DNA of 64,000 nucleotides from Kappaphycus alvarezii (Eukaryota > Rhodophyta > Florideophyceae > Gigartinales > Solieriaceae): assembly GCA_002205965.3 (NCBI GenBank), contig NADL03000699.1, positions 558,001 through 622,000 on the forward strand. The letters run 5' to 3'. This document shows positions 1-11,847 of this stretch, piece by piece. A program made the position numbers and the translations under genes. The notes under the pieces were generated by a model. It made no database searches, was not told where the DNA came from, and saw only the letters and a program-made list of their open reading frames with translations. Each line of letters starts with the position of its first letter. Position 1 is the first letter of the stretch.

Positions 1-135
1 TTCAAACTCGTAGTCAATGCCGGCGACACGGAAGACGTGCCGCGCGGACACGTCGCGAACGGAGTTGGGGCAGTGAATGCGTCCAAGTTCTGAGACGCAG
101 CGGTCGGCGGCATGGTCACCGTGGACATCCAAGAA
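1..135 (-). pseudogene. RT/RLE family: zinc-knuckle and endonuclease start, fragment cut by window edge
   Basis: Reading the minus strand from about 135 to 1 gives one open frame with a GDHA, then a Cys, then the stretch NSVRDVSARHVFRVAGIDYE. This matches the order seen in the other RT/RLE copies of the window (GDHAL-C, then RHN, then an AG-x-E segment), for example at 55.8-56.6 kb. The RHN triplet is degraded here. The fragment would sit just upstream of the PD-D nuclease core, which lies outside the window. It is too short to judge whether the copy is otherwise intact. Confidence 0.45.
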
Positions 136-200
136 TCAAATTCCCACAAGGACATGTATAGTTAATATTAAAAAATTATATTCCCCTCTAAGAAGTCAAA

Positions 201-263
201 GTAGCCGTGGTACAGCGGCTAAGACTACTTATTCCGAGCGCGGGTTCAATTCCCGTCAGCTAA
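201..263 (+). pseudogene. tRNA-like sequence with Pol III A and B boxes
   Basis: A perfect B-box-like GGTTCAATTCC (243-253) sits in a 5-bp T stem, and an A-box-like TGGTACAGCGG lies at 208-218. The outer ends pair only partly (two mismatches of seven) and the whole unit is about 63 nt, roughly 9 nt short of a normal tRNA because the anticodon arm is truncated. I read it as a tRNA pseudogene or the head of a tRNA-derived SINE, not a functional tRNA, and assign no anticodon. Confidence 0.35.
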
Positions 264-551
264 AATGCAAATACTTGTAGTCAGTGTCGCACAAGGGAAT
301 GTCTTTTGGAGTTAGGATATGTTCCGATGATACACTTGGGTTTCATGACTAGGTGCCTGCTAGGCTACGGACGAATGTCGTGGTGGCCTGAGTTTCGGGG
401 AGTACCAGATTCATAACGTCACTCATTGTTCATTGCAAGCAACGTTCAATTAGTAGCACCGGTAATGTTGAGAACCGGAGCACATTGGCGGCATTGGCGT
501 AAGTATTTTCCTTTTTTATTGTTTCTCTTACCCGAAAATACAGGACGAGAA

Positions 552-2650
552 TTACTCAGTTGTAGAATCCTCTGAAGTTTCTGAATGGGTGCTTTCGTTT
601 CTAACAAGAATATCACTGAAATTACTCATATTAACAGTAGCAGCGATATGAGAGTCCCACCCATCTTCATCCGGGTAATTGCGACATATCGAAATTAAAT
701 TGTCGATATTTTCAGTTCTGAGCCTGCTCCGGAGCGGATTTGCAATTCGGCCTGTTAGACTGAATAAAGGTTCGTTGTCAATTTGCGTAGGTGGTATGGA
801 TTTTATGCGACGAGATTGACTGACGACTGTAGGATATTTTTCTGTATTTCGTCGAAGCCATTTCAATTTGTCGTCATTATCAGGAAACGGCTCCCGGCGG
901 TATTCTCGATGCTCATTTTCGATTTTTAAAATCTTTTCGCGCCCATATCATCATTGTTGATGAGGAAGCAGTCAAAATCATCAATGCTGGCTGAGCTCTC
1001 CCATTACTTCTCCTTGAACTCCAGAGGAGGTTGTGCCAAGTTCTATTTTCTTTTGCCACCTTTGACACACGAGCTTCTTGCTTTTAATGAAATGTATTCA
1101 GAAGAAGCGGCACAGTCAACTCGGTATCGTATTTCATAGCTAAACTATGTCTAAATGAAGGAGATGCCAAGTGCAATTTCATAAATGGACCTCGAAGCGA
1201 CTTAAATGTTGGATCGAGATCGAAACATAGGTAGTGCTGTATCTACTTTCCCTTCAGAATGCAGAATGTGAGTTGGGGATCAACAACAGCCGAAAGTCCA
1301 CTCTTAATTTTTGCTACCATGCGTTTCTCGTACTCATGCAGCTGCTTTTCAAATTCTGAAGCAGTCGAATACATCGGATGCTGCTGCATACATAGGTCAC
1401 TGTAGTGTAAGTACAGCCCTAGGTCACTGTATTGTAGGTACAGTCCGGTAAATTTTGCTACAGCGTCACTCAAAAGCCAATTCTCAGCCCTTTGACTTAA
1501 AACACAACAGCGCATCACAAGATCCAACGTTTCGCAGATAGTTCGAACTACTTCCCAGGTCTCAACGGGGGAAACTCTTTGCCTCAATTTTAGCTGTTAC
1601 TGATTGGAGAAGCAGTGCTCCACAACGTCACGGTATTCTACCATTATTGTCATCATAGAAATAACAGAAACAAAACTTGTCTTGAATGAGGTAGGAATGA
1701 CACGTTCGGGTTTTCTTTTTACTAGACATGCGGAATACCAAGCATCAAAGCCTTTAGAGCTCTTTTGTTCCATGTAATGCACTTCTGAAGTGCTTCTCGG
1801 ACAAGCTTTACACTAATCATTGACAGACTGCCGTCAACAGCAAACGGTGTCGCTGCATTGCATGCGTTTGACAACACATGTGCAAATCATGGACCTTCAA
1901 AACAGTTCTTGATTCTAATTGGAGTGCATTGCACAATATTCTCAAGTGCTTCTGTACAGGTTCGTAGATTGGATATGCCATCTTTCACAAAGCAAGTAAC
2001 TTTGGTGGTTATATTACGAAAGTGCAACTCCTTTTTCAAAACCTCGGCAAGGTGGATTTTAATAGTTGATCTGCACAGTAACATTCGCAGGTGAACTTTC
2101 TGTTGCCTGAACTCATCGTCCATTCCATGCGAAATAAGATCAAATATGTACTCACATATCCTACTCTTCCACAAATCAATCGGGATAGAGACTGATGAAA
2201 AGATCTCCAGTCTGTGACATATTATTTATTTGTTACACCGCTCTATGAAAGCAGGTATGGTAGTCTCCGTTAAGTTTCGCCGGCCAGAAATCTGAATTTC
2301 AGGATTTCTTCCGTTCAAATAGCGCCTTGAGTAACGGTTTTCGACAAGTTGGATTGGTAAGCACGCTTTTGCCAGCAAGAGAACCAAGTCATTATCGTGC
2401 TTCTGTTGTTGGACTGAGTCCGGTCCATATTTTTCATGACTTTTAAAGAAAGTCTCACCCAATGTTGAGATTTTTCTCTTCTTGAGCTGTTGTAGTGCCT
2501 AATAAGTTTGCATATCTATACTCTCATCAAAATGAGGTAGTTCTTTCATGTGGTGAATTCTGACATGTCGGCGAAGTGACGGAGTGTCTGCAGAACTCTT
2601 ATAGTATACGAGTACTTTCTTCTATTTTTTGCTCTTTTGTGATCCCCGCC
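552..2650 (-). pseudogene. decayed hAT-superfamily transposase
   Basis: Cut-and-paste DNA transposase remnant in several minus-strand frames. At the N-terminal end (about 2630-2540) the stretch TPSLRRHVRIHH resembles the C-terminal half of a BED zinc finger. At 2462-2226 the segment LLAKACLPIQLVENRYSRRY matches the hAT start where an aromatic residue follows VEN. The C-terminus at 866-552 has the hAT dimerisation signature: WLRRN, YP, SIPPTQIDNEPLFSLTGRI, then LRSRLRTENIDNLI. The middle (2174-1243) is broken into three frames. Terminal inverted repeats and an 8-bp duplication were not found, so element ends are undefined. The superfamily call is firm; activity is excluded by the frameshifts. 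Confidence 0.75.
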
Positions 2651-4280
2651 AGTTTACGCTGCTGTTCGTATCGAGCAAATAAATCTCGCAGGCATAGAGA
2701 TTCTCCGATATATGCCTTAAAAACCCCCAAAGCGTAGCTATGCGACCTCGTACATTCGATCTCTTCCATCTTTGAATGAAATGTTCGACTTAAAATGTTG
2801 TTTCTCTACGCTCTGAGGTGTTCGGCTGGTTAGATGTGACAGTAGGGGGACATGCGCCGATTGATAATCCTACTTTTAGTGCTTACCCATCAATCATGCC
2901 TCCTTGCACACTGTTTTTTTCGATGGTGGGAGCGACAAAAATTGTTCCAGTTGGGACAAACACCTCGATTGAATTGTCCATTAGAACCGAAACCTTCGTT
3001 GATTGAGTGTAGAAGGAAGAGTCGGAAGACTCTGGAAAAAGCTGAACGAAGTCGGCAGAATGCTTCGCTGTTGTGGAATCACAGTGCGGGTCCGGTAGTT
3101 GAGAGGTAATTGAAGGCAGGAGTCTTCTTTTAGATGATTTCGGTTCTCATCTGCGTTGGCGGTAGATCTATGGATTTTTGATTTTTCAAACGTGGGGCGT
3201 ATTTAGTGAAAGCAGAAGGGCATTAAAGAGGAAGTGTCACAAATAGGGAACGGCGATGGCATATTTTATGTCTTATTAGCTGCTGGAATAAAGAAAATGG
3301 TGCATCAGACATTAAAAGAATATCAAGTAGTGCTCGGAAAAATGGTAGTAGAAACCACTTTTTTACTTATTACGGAAATGAGGGCATCAACGACTTGTGC
3401 ATGATGGAAGGACATAAAGACATAGGTGCATGTGCCCGACATCTTCCGAAAAGTAGGTCACTCCACGGATATGATGAAAGCCCGGCCCCTGTACCTATAC
3501 CCGCGGGCATTTACCGGTCCTGTGTTTGATGCCCGTACAGCCCTGACTTGAACCCCATTTTAGGATCCACACGGGCAATGGCCTTGGATGTGGAAGCCTG
3601 GGAGCGCCGGGCTTTACTGATGGCCGCAGTGCAGACACTTCGGCAGTCCCGAAGGTAGAAGCGGTGGCCTTGGGCGGGGGCCGATGGGCCTTGGAGGAGG
3701 TCATCAGCTTTTGCCTCTGCAGAGAGAAAAAATTGGGGTGTTTTAATGATTGAAAAATAGGTTAGTCTATGCAGTGGTGGGATCCACCGTGGCAGGTCCC
3801 ATTGGGGGGGCATCTTTACGGACAGGGGCGGTCTCATTGGCGGGGCCAACAATGTCCTCCTGGGAGCCCGGTTTCCACGGTTGCCTGGACTTGTGGCGTA
3901 AAGCAGCAATGTCATTAATGTGCCCTCGGATTGTCGGTCCGCTGGGGATAGGGGTTGGAGTGGTGAATTATTTGAGGCGTAGTTGAATACTTTAGACGCT
4001 TATGCTCGGTCTGTCCGCTACAAGGTAGACTGGGTCCTTGATATAGTTCTAGAATAGGTCTAGACTTTAGTTTGTTGTAAAGTAGATGGACTACAAGGGA
4101 GAAAAAATTATTGCTCTAAAGAGGGGAGTTGCAAAAAAGAGAGGAGCTAGCTAAATAATTGAACTAACTGTTGACTGCGCCTGTGGTCTGCTCTTTAATA
4201 GGGTGTGTATCGACAATTATTCCTTTTTGTTCTGCTAGGAGTGCAGCGACGAGTCAAATCGTAGCGTTTCCTCGGCAGAC
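2651..4280. other. no recognisable gene
   Basis: Short overlapping frames only. The GC-rich patch 3495-3960 is open on both strands for about 130 codons, but neither translation shows a motif I recognise. The stretch 3960-4280 may hold the end of the adjoining copia element, but no long terminal repeat could be paired. Confidence 0.4.
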
Positions 4281-4379
4281 CCATCGTTAAACAGGAAGAT
4301 CGCATTTGTTGAACTTAACTATACGTAACAGAGGGGTGCAGTTTGAAAATTTTATGATGGCACCTATAGAGTTATCAGC

Positions 4380-5800
4380 AGTACGAACAAAGCCCAAGTT
4401 AGATATTTCTTTCCGAATGTACGGTTTCCGAATGCTCTTGATGTAGATCATGAGTCTTATTTTTTCAGTTGTAGAGCATTTTGTAATTACGTCGAGGAGT
4501 GACTTAGAATCGGTAAACGTGTTGAACAGTTTCCTTTGACTGTATATTGAATGCAGATATCTCTTTAGTGTGTAGAAAAAGTCAAATGCACCCGCGGAGG
4601 CATAGACTTTACCCAGGAGAACAGAATGAGTTACCGGACTGCTTTTCCGACTTGATTATGCAAAGAAATGACAATTGTACTATTTTTTTGGCGAGCAGGA
4701 TAACGTATCCAAGTTTAGATGTTAGGTCGGAGTTGTTTGCGAAGGAAGAATACGATTATACATTGAGCCGAAGCCTAGATATGTCCAGTTTAGGATATAG
4801 AAAATGAAGGTGAGGTGTGTGGTGGAGGTATTTTATGACCTTGTTGAGTGATTTGATGTCATCGAGGCAGGATCTTTTTAAGTATTTTGAGCCGCGAACT
4901 TATTTGCACATGTAGTATAAGGACTGGTGTGAAGAGAATATTAGAGGGTTACACGAGGAGCTTTAAAGTCCGAGAAGGTGTAATTCAGTTGTAGCTCCTT
5001 GATTGTCGCTTTGAATGGCCTCTGATGTAGAATTATTCGATTTAGAGCTGCCTCAAAGTTGACTAAAGCGAATTCGGTGTTGTAAAAATCGCGTTCTCTA
5101 GATTCGCAGCCTTGGTGGGCCTTTTCTATCTCTTTCAAGAATTTGTTCTTTCCACAAATGAGGGAGCCGTCAACGTAAGCACCAATTAAGCCAAGCAACC
5201 TATCTGCGCTATGTTCGAAATAAAGCGACATGTCAAGAGACGTCGGTTTCATTCCAATTTAATTGGTAAGGTGACCGAAAATGGTACGATTAAAATATTA
5301 TTCGGCTTCCAGGAGGCCGCATAGGGATTTCAACAGTTTAAAGAGTTCTTCTGCTGAGAGGTTCAGCTCTTTGTTGGGTTTGATATAGAAATTGCGCATA
5401 AGATTTTCTATGGATTGAAGGTGGGCCTGTCGAAAATTATGGCCCCATAGGCGGAAATTGTAAATGGTGGCTCCTGAGGCGATGGTACGAGTTGATGATT
5501 GAGGAAGAGGTGTGCAGTCGTGCTCTAGGTAAGTTTTTTATGTCACGGTGAACTTGCACTACGGATCCTACCTTGAAAGTGGCGGCGTCCGTTTAAAAGT
5601 CTTCAATAGAGAGGACGAAGCAGCGTTCAGTATATTCGAATTATCCGGTATATCAGTGTTGGGAACAACTTTCCAAGTACCTCTACCAATGATTCCTTTC
5701 ATTTCCTTGCGTTTGGAATTGATAAATTCGGGCAATTTACAACGTGGATCGGAAGGGTGAAGGATTTCGGTGATGAGTGAATCGGGATACAATGATGGAT
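4380..5800 (-). pseudogene. pol: copia element 2 reverse transcriptase and RNase H
   Basis: Read from 5792, FINSKRKEMKGIIGRGTWKV corresponds to the conserved start of copia RT (a kKE-xxGL-xxRGTW-xVV pattern). Further on, LKSLCGLLEAE and MSLYFEH lead to LIGAYVDGSLICG at 5180-5140, where the catalytic YVDD has become YVDG. The RNase H follows at 4800-4390, including DSKSLLDVITKCSTTEKIRL and the downstream IRKPYIRKEISNLGFV. The domain order and motifs identify copia; the YVDG change and multiple stops mean no active enzyme. Confidence 0.75.
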
Positions 5801-5842
5801 GTGTCTTACTGAGTTTCGCTGCAATTGGATGAAATATTGAAT

Positions 5843-6193
5843 TTAGAATGTATGAGTACTTGTCTTCGGGATTGATGAGGTCTCGGATGGAAGGGCGGAG
5901 TTGCGATATTGGATGTTGAACGATTTTTGATATTGAATTTTGGCATTGTGATCTATAAATGCTTGCTCTGCATCAACTGGAGTGATCTTGAAGGGACCTA
6001 CCAACCTAATTCGTTCCTTTTCTCGATATAATGGAACCTCTTGTTCAACTTTGAATGGATATTTCTTGGCCGCTGGGAAGTTGGATTGAAGCGACCTTTG
6101 AATTCTTAGTTGGCACGTGATCGTTTCCGTTTCGGCACAAGCTGCTGCTAAAGCCCTCATTCTGTCCGGTTGGTTTAGTAACGATTTATTCAC
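5843..6193 (-). pseudogene. copia element 2 integrase C-terminal region
   Basis: The frame from 6193 contains MRALAAACAETETITCQLRI, LQSNFPAAKKYPFKVEQEV, then LYREKERIRLVGPFKITPVD. The last part is the copia integrase C-terminal signature in which VYRE-xxxxWxGPF forms an SH3-like barrel. The catalytic integrase core, expected to the right (6200-6760), cannot be followed in one frame. A non-functional remnant. Confidence 0.65.
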
Positions 6194-6764
6194 GTCGGAA
6201 AATCTCTACATAGCATCGTAAACAAGAAAGAAGAGAAAGAGTCTGTCTGAGTTCATTGCGTCGTTCACACCTTTGACGGTAAGCCGTAAGGCGAGGGCAA
6301 ACTCTGTGCCGGGATGGTCGAGGGGAATTTCCGGAAATGCTCGAAGAATTGGCTAGTGGTATCGTCCTAAAGGTACGAAGGAATTGTGAGATTCGATTTC
6401 AGATAACTTTAGTTTGATTACAGCCATGTTTTTTATATCTCGGAAGCGTGGGTAGTTAAAGGCGGATCCTTTATCCAATTTGAGTTTATATGAGGTCCAG
6501 GGAAATCACGGCCCTAAATAATATATGGTCTGAAAAGCATAACTTGAATGATTGCAGTTTTTGAGAGAAATGTTTACAGGTAGCGCAGGCTAGTGACATG
6601 CCGTTAACGGTTGTAGTGTACCTTCGAATTTTTGATTTGGGTGGGCTCTTTCATAAGTTCGTATGTATTTTTTTTGAGGAAGTGTGGAAGATTTGATTGT
6701 CAAGAAGTCTCAATTCTAGTCTCATGAAACAAATTTCGCTGAAATTCAGAACGAAATAGAGGTG

Positions 6765-7172
6765 TCAGAGTTTTCCTGTGATATGAATTCTCCAGCTGAA
6801 CTGTTTACTGACGAGTTCTATGTTGACGTTGTCTGCAACTTGCCTTTCCTTTTCGAGTATTTCTTGCCCAAGAAGCATTGGTATATCTATCTCGACGATG
6901 TCCACTAGTACGAAGAGAAATTCACAGCCTGGGGTTGGAATACGAACTGGAAATTTTGTGAGGCTCAGGCAGCATCCTTCGCCGAAACGGAGGTATGTTT
7001 GCGATGTTTTTGATGTATTACTGATGAGTTCGAACTTATCCATTTTGCAATAAGCGGCTGCCTGGCTATGGCCGACGACATATCGCTGGGCCCCGATGTA
7101 CAAGCATATGCCTTCGAATGTTGATGATGAGAGAATTTTGAGATCTGAAATGTTTGTGGGGAGAATGTTCAC
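6765..7172 (-). pseudogene. copia element 2 retropepsin-like protease
   Basis: This 135-residue frame has the features of the aspartic protease of this copia group: FEGICLYIGAQRYVVGHSQA near the catalytic turn (the usual D-x-GA has become YIGAQ), RFGEGCCLSL, and VDIVEIDIPMLLGQEILEKE, the second half of the fold with the flap-proximal LLG. Just downstream on the same strand (6760-6640) MRLELRLLTIKSS resembles the pre-integrase zinc-binding segment. The missing catalytic Asp argues for an inactive protease. Confidence 0.65.
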
Positions 7173-7215
7173 AGTTTCTTTGGGAGGTGAGTAGTCTTCT
7201 TTGGTCTCTTTTGAC

Positions 7216-9065
7216 CTAAGAATATCTTATAGGCCTTTTTTGGTTGACATAGGGGCGCCAACGGAACAAGGCTGGGAACGAACAACCGTATTCAAAAAAT
7301 TCTATCAAAATCATGGGAGTCATTTTCGACCAGATCTTGGTTCCTTTTTGAAAATTGATGTAGTTGTGAATATCGGATAGGTAGTCTTTGTTGAAATCAC
7401 AGCTCTTGATTTTGTTAGCCTCGTCGTTAACTGAAAGTCCTGCTTCAATGAGCTTCTCAAACTTATCAGAATCTGGTTCCATATTGCATGAATATTCTTC
7501 CTGGTCTAAAGAGTACGACTTGATTTCTTGCATTGCTCCGAACAGAACGCGCTTTAGAGCTTTGTAGGGTTTTCCGATTTTTTTGGAACATGGGAAAATT
7601 AGGTGCTGCTGTCTGTATAGGGTTTCGTTTAGGACAGTTTGCCAGAATATGATCTGGCGAGTCAAATAACCAACAGCGGAGAGTATCTGCCGAGTTTCCA
7701 TAGAGAATATGCCGATGAGTTTATTTGATATCTTTCTTACGGCGTCCAAAAAGGCCCGACGACCATACTTTGTGCTACGGGTAGGCTGATTTCCATAATG
7801 ATTGTCGTAGATAGACCGATTTGACTGAACAAATCCGGTTTCTACCATAGTTTGAATAGTGCAATGTAGCTGAGTGTACAATTTTTGGTATTTCATTGCC
7901 GAAGAAGTGGCGCGAACAAGAGTGTCGCGTGCCCAATCACAGCTTATGACTGCGTTTCGCAAGTACAACACCTTTTTTCTTTAGTCCTACAATGAAAAAG
8001 GGCTTGGGACCAATACATTGTGACAGATGGACTTTATCCAGCGCTGCGCTGCTATTGAGTCCTTCCAAGGCGAACATCTGGAATCAAAAAGCGGAGAAAT
8101 AGCAGAGGCAGCGTTTTGGGTCGTAATATTGTTAAATTTGCGGTCCATAATTCCGATAGTCTCTCTACACTCTCGGATTTATCCTTCATTGTATGTTTGG
8201 TTGTATTTCATGGCGTTTCCAGTGAATAGTAGATGTAGAAACTGTACTTTTTGTTCCCGGATACGGTTGAGGCCTCGACAAGTATAGCTGTATTCCCGAA
8301 CAATCAGTTGAAGGATTTCGTGCGTACTTTCAGAAAATTTAATGGAGTTTTGTGCGATTCTGGCGAACATGGCTGATAAAATTTGGGTGACGTCAGATTT
8401 AGTCGGTTCATGTTTTGCTTATAGGCCGGGTTTTTTCCGGATTATTTTATTCAACTGGATTGTGTTGTGCTGGGGCTTCGGAGTTGAGGGGTTGATTGAT
8501 GTATGCATTTTCAACGGAGCAAACTGGTTCATGGAATATTGTGTATAAGACGTCGAAGACCAGTCGTTGGCTGTTTTTTGCGACTGTTATGTGATGGCTT
8601 ACGCAAAAAGCGGGAACCGAAGAAATATTTGTGGTTTCGAATAATAGATTTCGAGAATATTAGCTGGTAGTGAAAATCATTCGCCAGTGTTTGATGAATT
8701 TATTCGCCTAACAGGTTATTGACGCTCTCATATCCGCGGAGGGCGCAAAATAATTCCTTCCGCTCTTCTGTTGTTCGATGTATGTTATTGTCGAAGACGA
8801 AAACTTGGTTATAGTGGTGAGAAATTGGTGCCAAAAGGGGTTTATTTGGATCGGATGGCGAACGGGGGCCTGTGTGGAGAATGGTTTTTTTGAGATGGGT
8901 GTCTGTCCGTATAGGGTTATGGGATACGGGACGGATAGTCTTTTTGGGGAGGTAGGTAATTCGAAGGTTGGTTTTGTAGTTGAGGGTCTTTTCAGGAGGA
9001 CGAAGGTCCGGGTTCCGAGCTAGGGCTAGCGGATATGGTAGCGTTAGTAGATGATAGGTCTGCAT
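7216..9065 (-). pseudogene. gag: copia element 2 gag region
   Basis: Between the protease and the right end of the element the minus strand carries several frames. The longest, 7971-7216, has 251 residues and is lysine- and glutamine-rich. A Cys-rich patch that may be a former zinc knuckle lies near 7690-7600, in a shifted frame. At 9065-8700 another frame contains NIHRTTEERKELFCALRGYE. The assignment to gag rests on position and general character; no intact knuckle remains. Confidence 0.45.
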
Positions 9066-9133
9066 TTTCCGTTACTATGTAGGAAATTACCGGGGCAGTA
9101 TAAGCCATACCTGTAGATAGAGAAGGTTTAGTA

Positions 9134-11178
9134 CAGTAGTCCCTCGCCAGAAGCACACCTCACGTAAGGCAAACCCCCTCATAAGCAACCGAAACGAATC
9201 CATGAGGATGGTAACCGCTACATTTAAATTGCAGTAGACTTTGCGTGCTTTCTCGCAGTAAGAAACGCTAAAAAGACACCAAATTCGAAAAAAATTGTTT
9301 TAAAAAATTTATGGAGGTACGTACCCTCTCATAGAACGAGCACATGAAATTTTTGAGCGTGTACCGTGCAATCAGAACCGGCCATGCCTGTGGTGGAATG
9401 CGCCCATACAGCAATATTCTGTGCTCAGTATATAAAGCCTTACGACACGATCGGATCTTATGTCGAAAAGAAAACGGCAGCCCCTCGTCTCCGCACCATA
9501 GCCCGAGATACACATGCAATTCCTCACAGACAAGCAGTGCACTTCTATTCAGGCAGAGACTGGAAAGGGAAGGTCAGGGAACGCAATAAGCTACGACGAA
9601 CTATCTGAGTGGGCGCGAGTTCAGCTGAAGCTTCCATTTTCCCTGTCTTTTTCTGTTCTGTCTCGCCCCTCTACCGCTCTGTCCGAGACAGGGGAAATTC
9701 CCAAGAATGATGCAAAACGCAGAAGATATCCCTCTCAGGCTGCCTTGGAGCACCAACTGCTGCAGTGGATAAATGCCCAATATAATTCTGGGCGATGTTT
9801 GACCGGTGGTGTCATCCACGCTAAGGCGATGCAACTGTTGGAAGAGGTAAATGCTCTATTACCGCAAGGTTCGCAAATTTCGTTCAAATCTCTTCTGGTT
9901 GGCCGCGGCGTTTCTAGAAACGGTGGAATTTGAAATCGCGGAAACTGTACCAGGAATCTGGGGATGTAGACGAACAGCAGTGGAGAGGGATCTACTGGAA
10001 CTACGCGCAGCACGAATTCACTTTGCAAAGGAAGATGTCTGTAATACCGATGAGACGGGGCTAAACTATGCCATGCTACCGGATCGGATAGTCAGTCAGA
10101 CAGCTCATCCCGATGGAAAGAAGGATGAGAAACGACTGACTCTTGTAATGTGTTTTAATGCGACTGGCGCAGAGAAGTTTCCTTTACTCGTCATTGGAAA
10201 TGACTAGATGCCTCGATAATTTCCCAAGAAATCGGGCGCTGAGCTTGGCTTCGAATAAAGATTTAATAAAAGTGCTTGGATAAAAATGCTCATCTTCTTC
10301 GACTGTCTCAAGCGTCTGGATACATTCATTGCAGGCACGCCTGAGACAAAAGTACAGTTGTTGCTAGACAACTGTTCTGGTCATGGTTCTCCAGAATGAC
10401 TTCACCCAAGTTGTCCTCAGTTGAGGCATTTTCTTGCCGGCGAACACGACGTCAGGCTTACAGGCTATGGATTCTGGATTAATTGCCAACTTGAAGTGGC
10501 GGTATCGTAGAATGCAGTACAACAGAGTTTTGGATGCTATCGATAGCGAAGACAACATCTACGATATTGATCAGCTTATCGCAATGTGCTATGTGCAGTC
10601 AGTGTGGCTGGAGATACCTGCGGATGTCATTGCCAACTACTGGAGAGTTTGTGGTTTTTTTTGGTTCAGCGACGCGGCCAAGTGGTAACGGTGAGGAATT
10701 GGTTGCGTCAGGCACTGCTACACTACAATCTGTGCTCTCTAATTTGTCGAGCAACGAGAGGCGAATGTCAACCAGTAATCTTGTGAATACTGACGAGGAT
10801 GACTTCTTAGAGCTCTTCGATGATTTGGACCTGGTCCGTAATGTCGTATAGGAAATTTGGGGAGAGCCTAAGGAGGACACGGACGGCCCCAAGGGCGGAA
10901 CACGCGCCAAGTGTGCTTTATTACCGCTACAGGAGCAGATCAGGACTGTAACAACAGGTCGATTATTGCAGAGAGCCAGCAGACTCAAAAATTGCAGCTA
11001 ATGCAACGCTTATTCCGTCTACTCCGTGATTTGCGGCATCAGATGGTGTCTGGAATGCGTTAAACTACTTTCAAGTATTTTTTCTGTGCTTTGATATTAG
11101 TGACTTAGTAAAATAATCCCTCGCTATAAGGAATCTAAAAGTGTCAACCACAAAATTGCTTAGAGCGAGGGACTTCTG
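9134..11178 (+). mobile_element. pogo/Fot1-like DNA transposon with TA-flanked inverted ends
   Basis: The left end CAGTAGTCCCTCGC (9134-9147) is matched by the inverted right end GCGAGGGACTTCTG (11165-11178), 13 of 14 positions. Each end is bordered by TA (9132-9133 and 11179-11180), the duplication expected for the Tc1-mariner-pogo superfamily. The 2.05-kb unit contains one transposase gene on the plus strand, now frameshifted. Confidence 0.85.
9514..10851 (+). pseudogene. pogo/Fot1-like transposase, frameshifted
   Basis: Three plus frames make up one transposase. The first (9514-9933) has a psq/CENP-B-like helix-turn-helix (ISYDELSEWARVQLKLPF) and a Tc5-type DNA-binding segment (HQLLQWINAQYNSGRCLTGG). 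The second (about 9990-10207) has the first catalytic block VCNTDETGLNYAMLPDRI followed by KDEKRLTLVMCFNATGAEKF. After a gap with LLDNCSGHG (about 10355-10383), the third frame contains LPANTTSGLQAMDSGLIANL and WRYRRMQYNRVLDAIDSEDN, and ends near 10851 with an acidic tail. These are DDE_1 (pogo/Tigger/Fot1) signatures. At least three frameshifts separate the blocks, so it is inactive. Confidence 0.85.
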
Positions 11179-11180
11179 TA

Positions 11181-11847
11181 GAGCAGTAGTACATGCTGGA
11201 ATACTGATAAAGGAGTAGCTTATAAATTGTCGCTCCAAAACCGTTGATAAAGTTTGCTCGGCACCCAATGGGTTTTAATAATGCCAATTTGCTTAGGGTT
11301 TCAGACCAAGTAACAAATAAAATAAGCGTAAATTGGATTTGAAGTTCGATATTAGCGATATGTAAATTGGATTTGAAGTTCGATATTAGCGATAAATACG
11401 CTCATAGAGGAAGATTTTTGGCACTTAATTGTTGGAAGAAACGTTGATCACAGATAAATATATTTGGAATCGTGAAAGAAAAATATCCAGAGAATATATA
11501 GGGTCGTTTCTGAGGACTTCAGGGTATATTTTGAGGGAAATCTAGTTTGGGTGCGTGATATGCTGGCGGTGCCGTTTACTGCGGGTTTGGAGGTGGGGAA
11601 GATACCTCATTCGGAGGAAGATGGGGATTTTGCGGGAATGGAATGGAAAAGGACGTCAAGATCAAGGTCTTCGAGGAAATTGCGGAATCATAGTTGCAAA
11701 GGATCGCAATAGAAGAGGAGAAGTTCCAATATTCGTTTGTGGAGTAGCAAGGTAAGGGTGTGAAAAAGGGACTGTTTGTTATTAAATTCAGTCAGCAGAG
11801 CAAGTAGATGGTGAAGATGGAGAAGTTACACTGTTCTGCGGTGCAAA
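11181..11847. repeat. gene-poor stretch with a 34-bp tandem duplication
   Basis: The unit beginning GTAAATTGGATTTGAAGTTC occurs at 11328-11361 and again, nearly identical, at 11362-11394. It lies outside the pogo-like element. The rest of the stretch has only short frames; 11555-11755 is open for 66 codons but has no recognisable motif. Confidence 0.7.

Larger units (their letters stand above)
4290..9065 (-). mobile_element. copia element 2, degenerate Ty1/copia retrotransposon
   Basis: The minus strand shows the full Ty1/copia order gag, protease, integrase C-terminus, RT, RNase H from right to left. All parts carry frameshifts and stops, and no pair of LTRs could be recognised at the ends, so limits are approximate. 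It belongs to a different lineage from copia element 1 at 35.5-40.6 kb: the protein motifs differ and it is far more decayed. It sits between the hAT remnant and the pogo-like element. Confidence 0.75.

Noticed and set aside
201-263. A functional tRNA gene
   Set aside because: About 9 nt short, with acceptor mismatches and no proper anticodon arm.
3495-3960. GC-rich stretch open on both strands as a possible gene
   Set aside because: Neither translation shows a family motif, and frames on both strands are similarly long.
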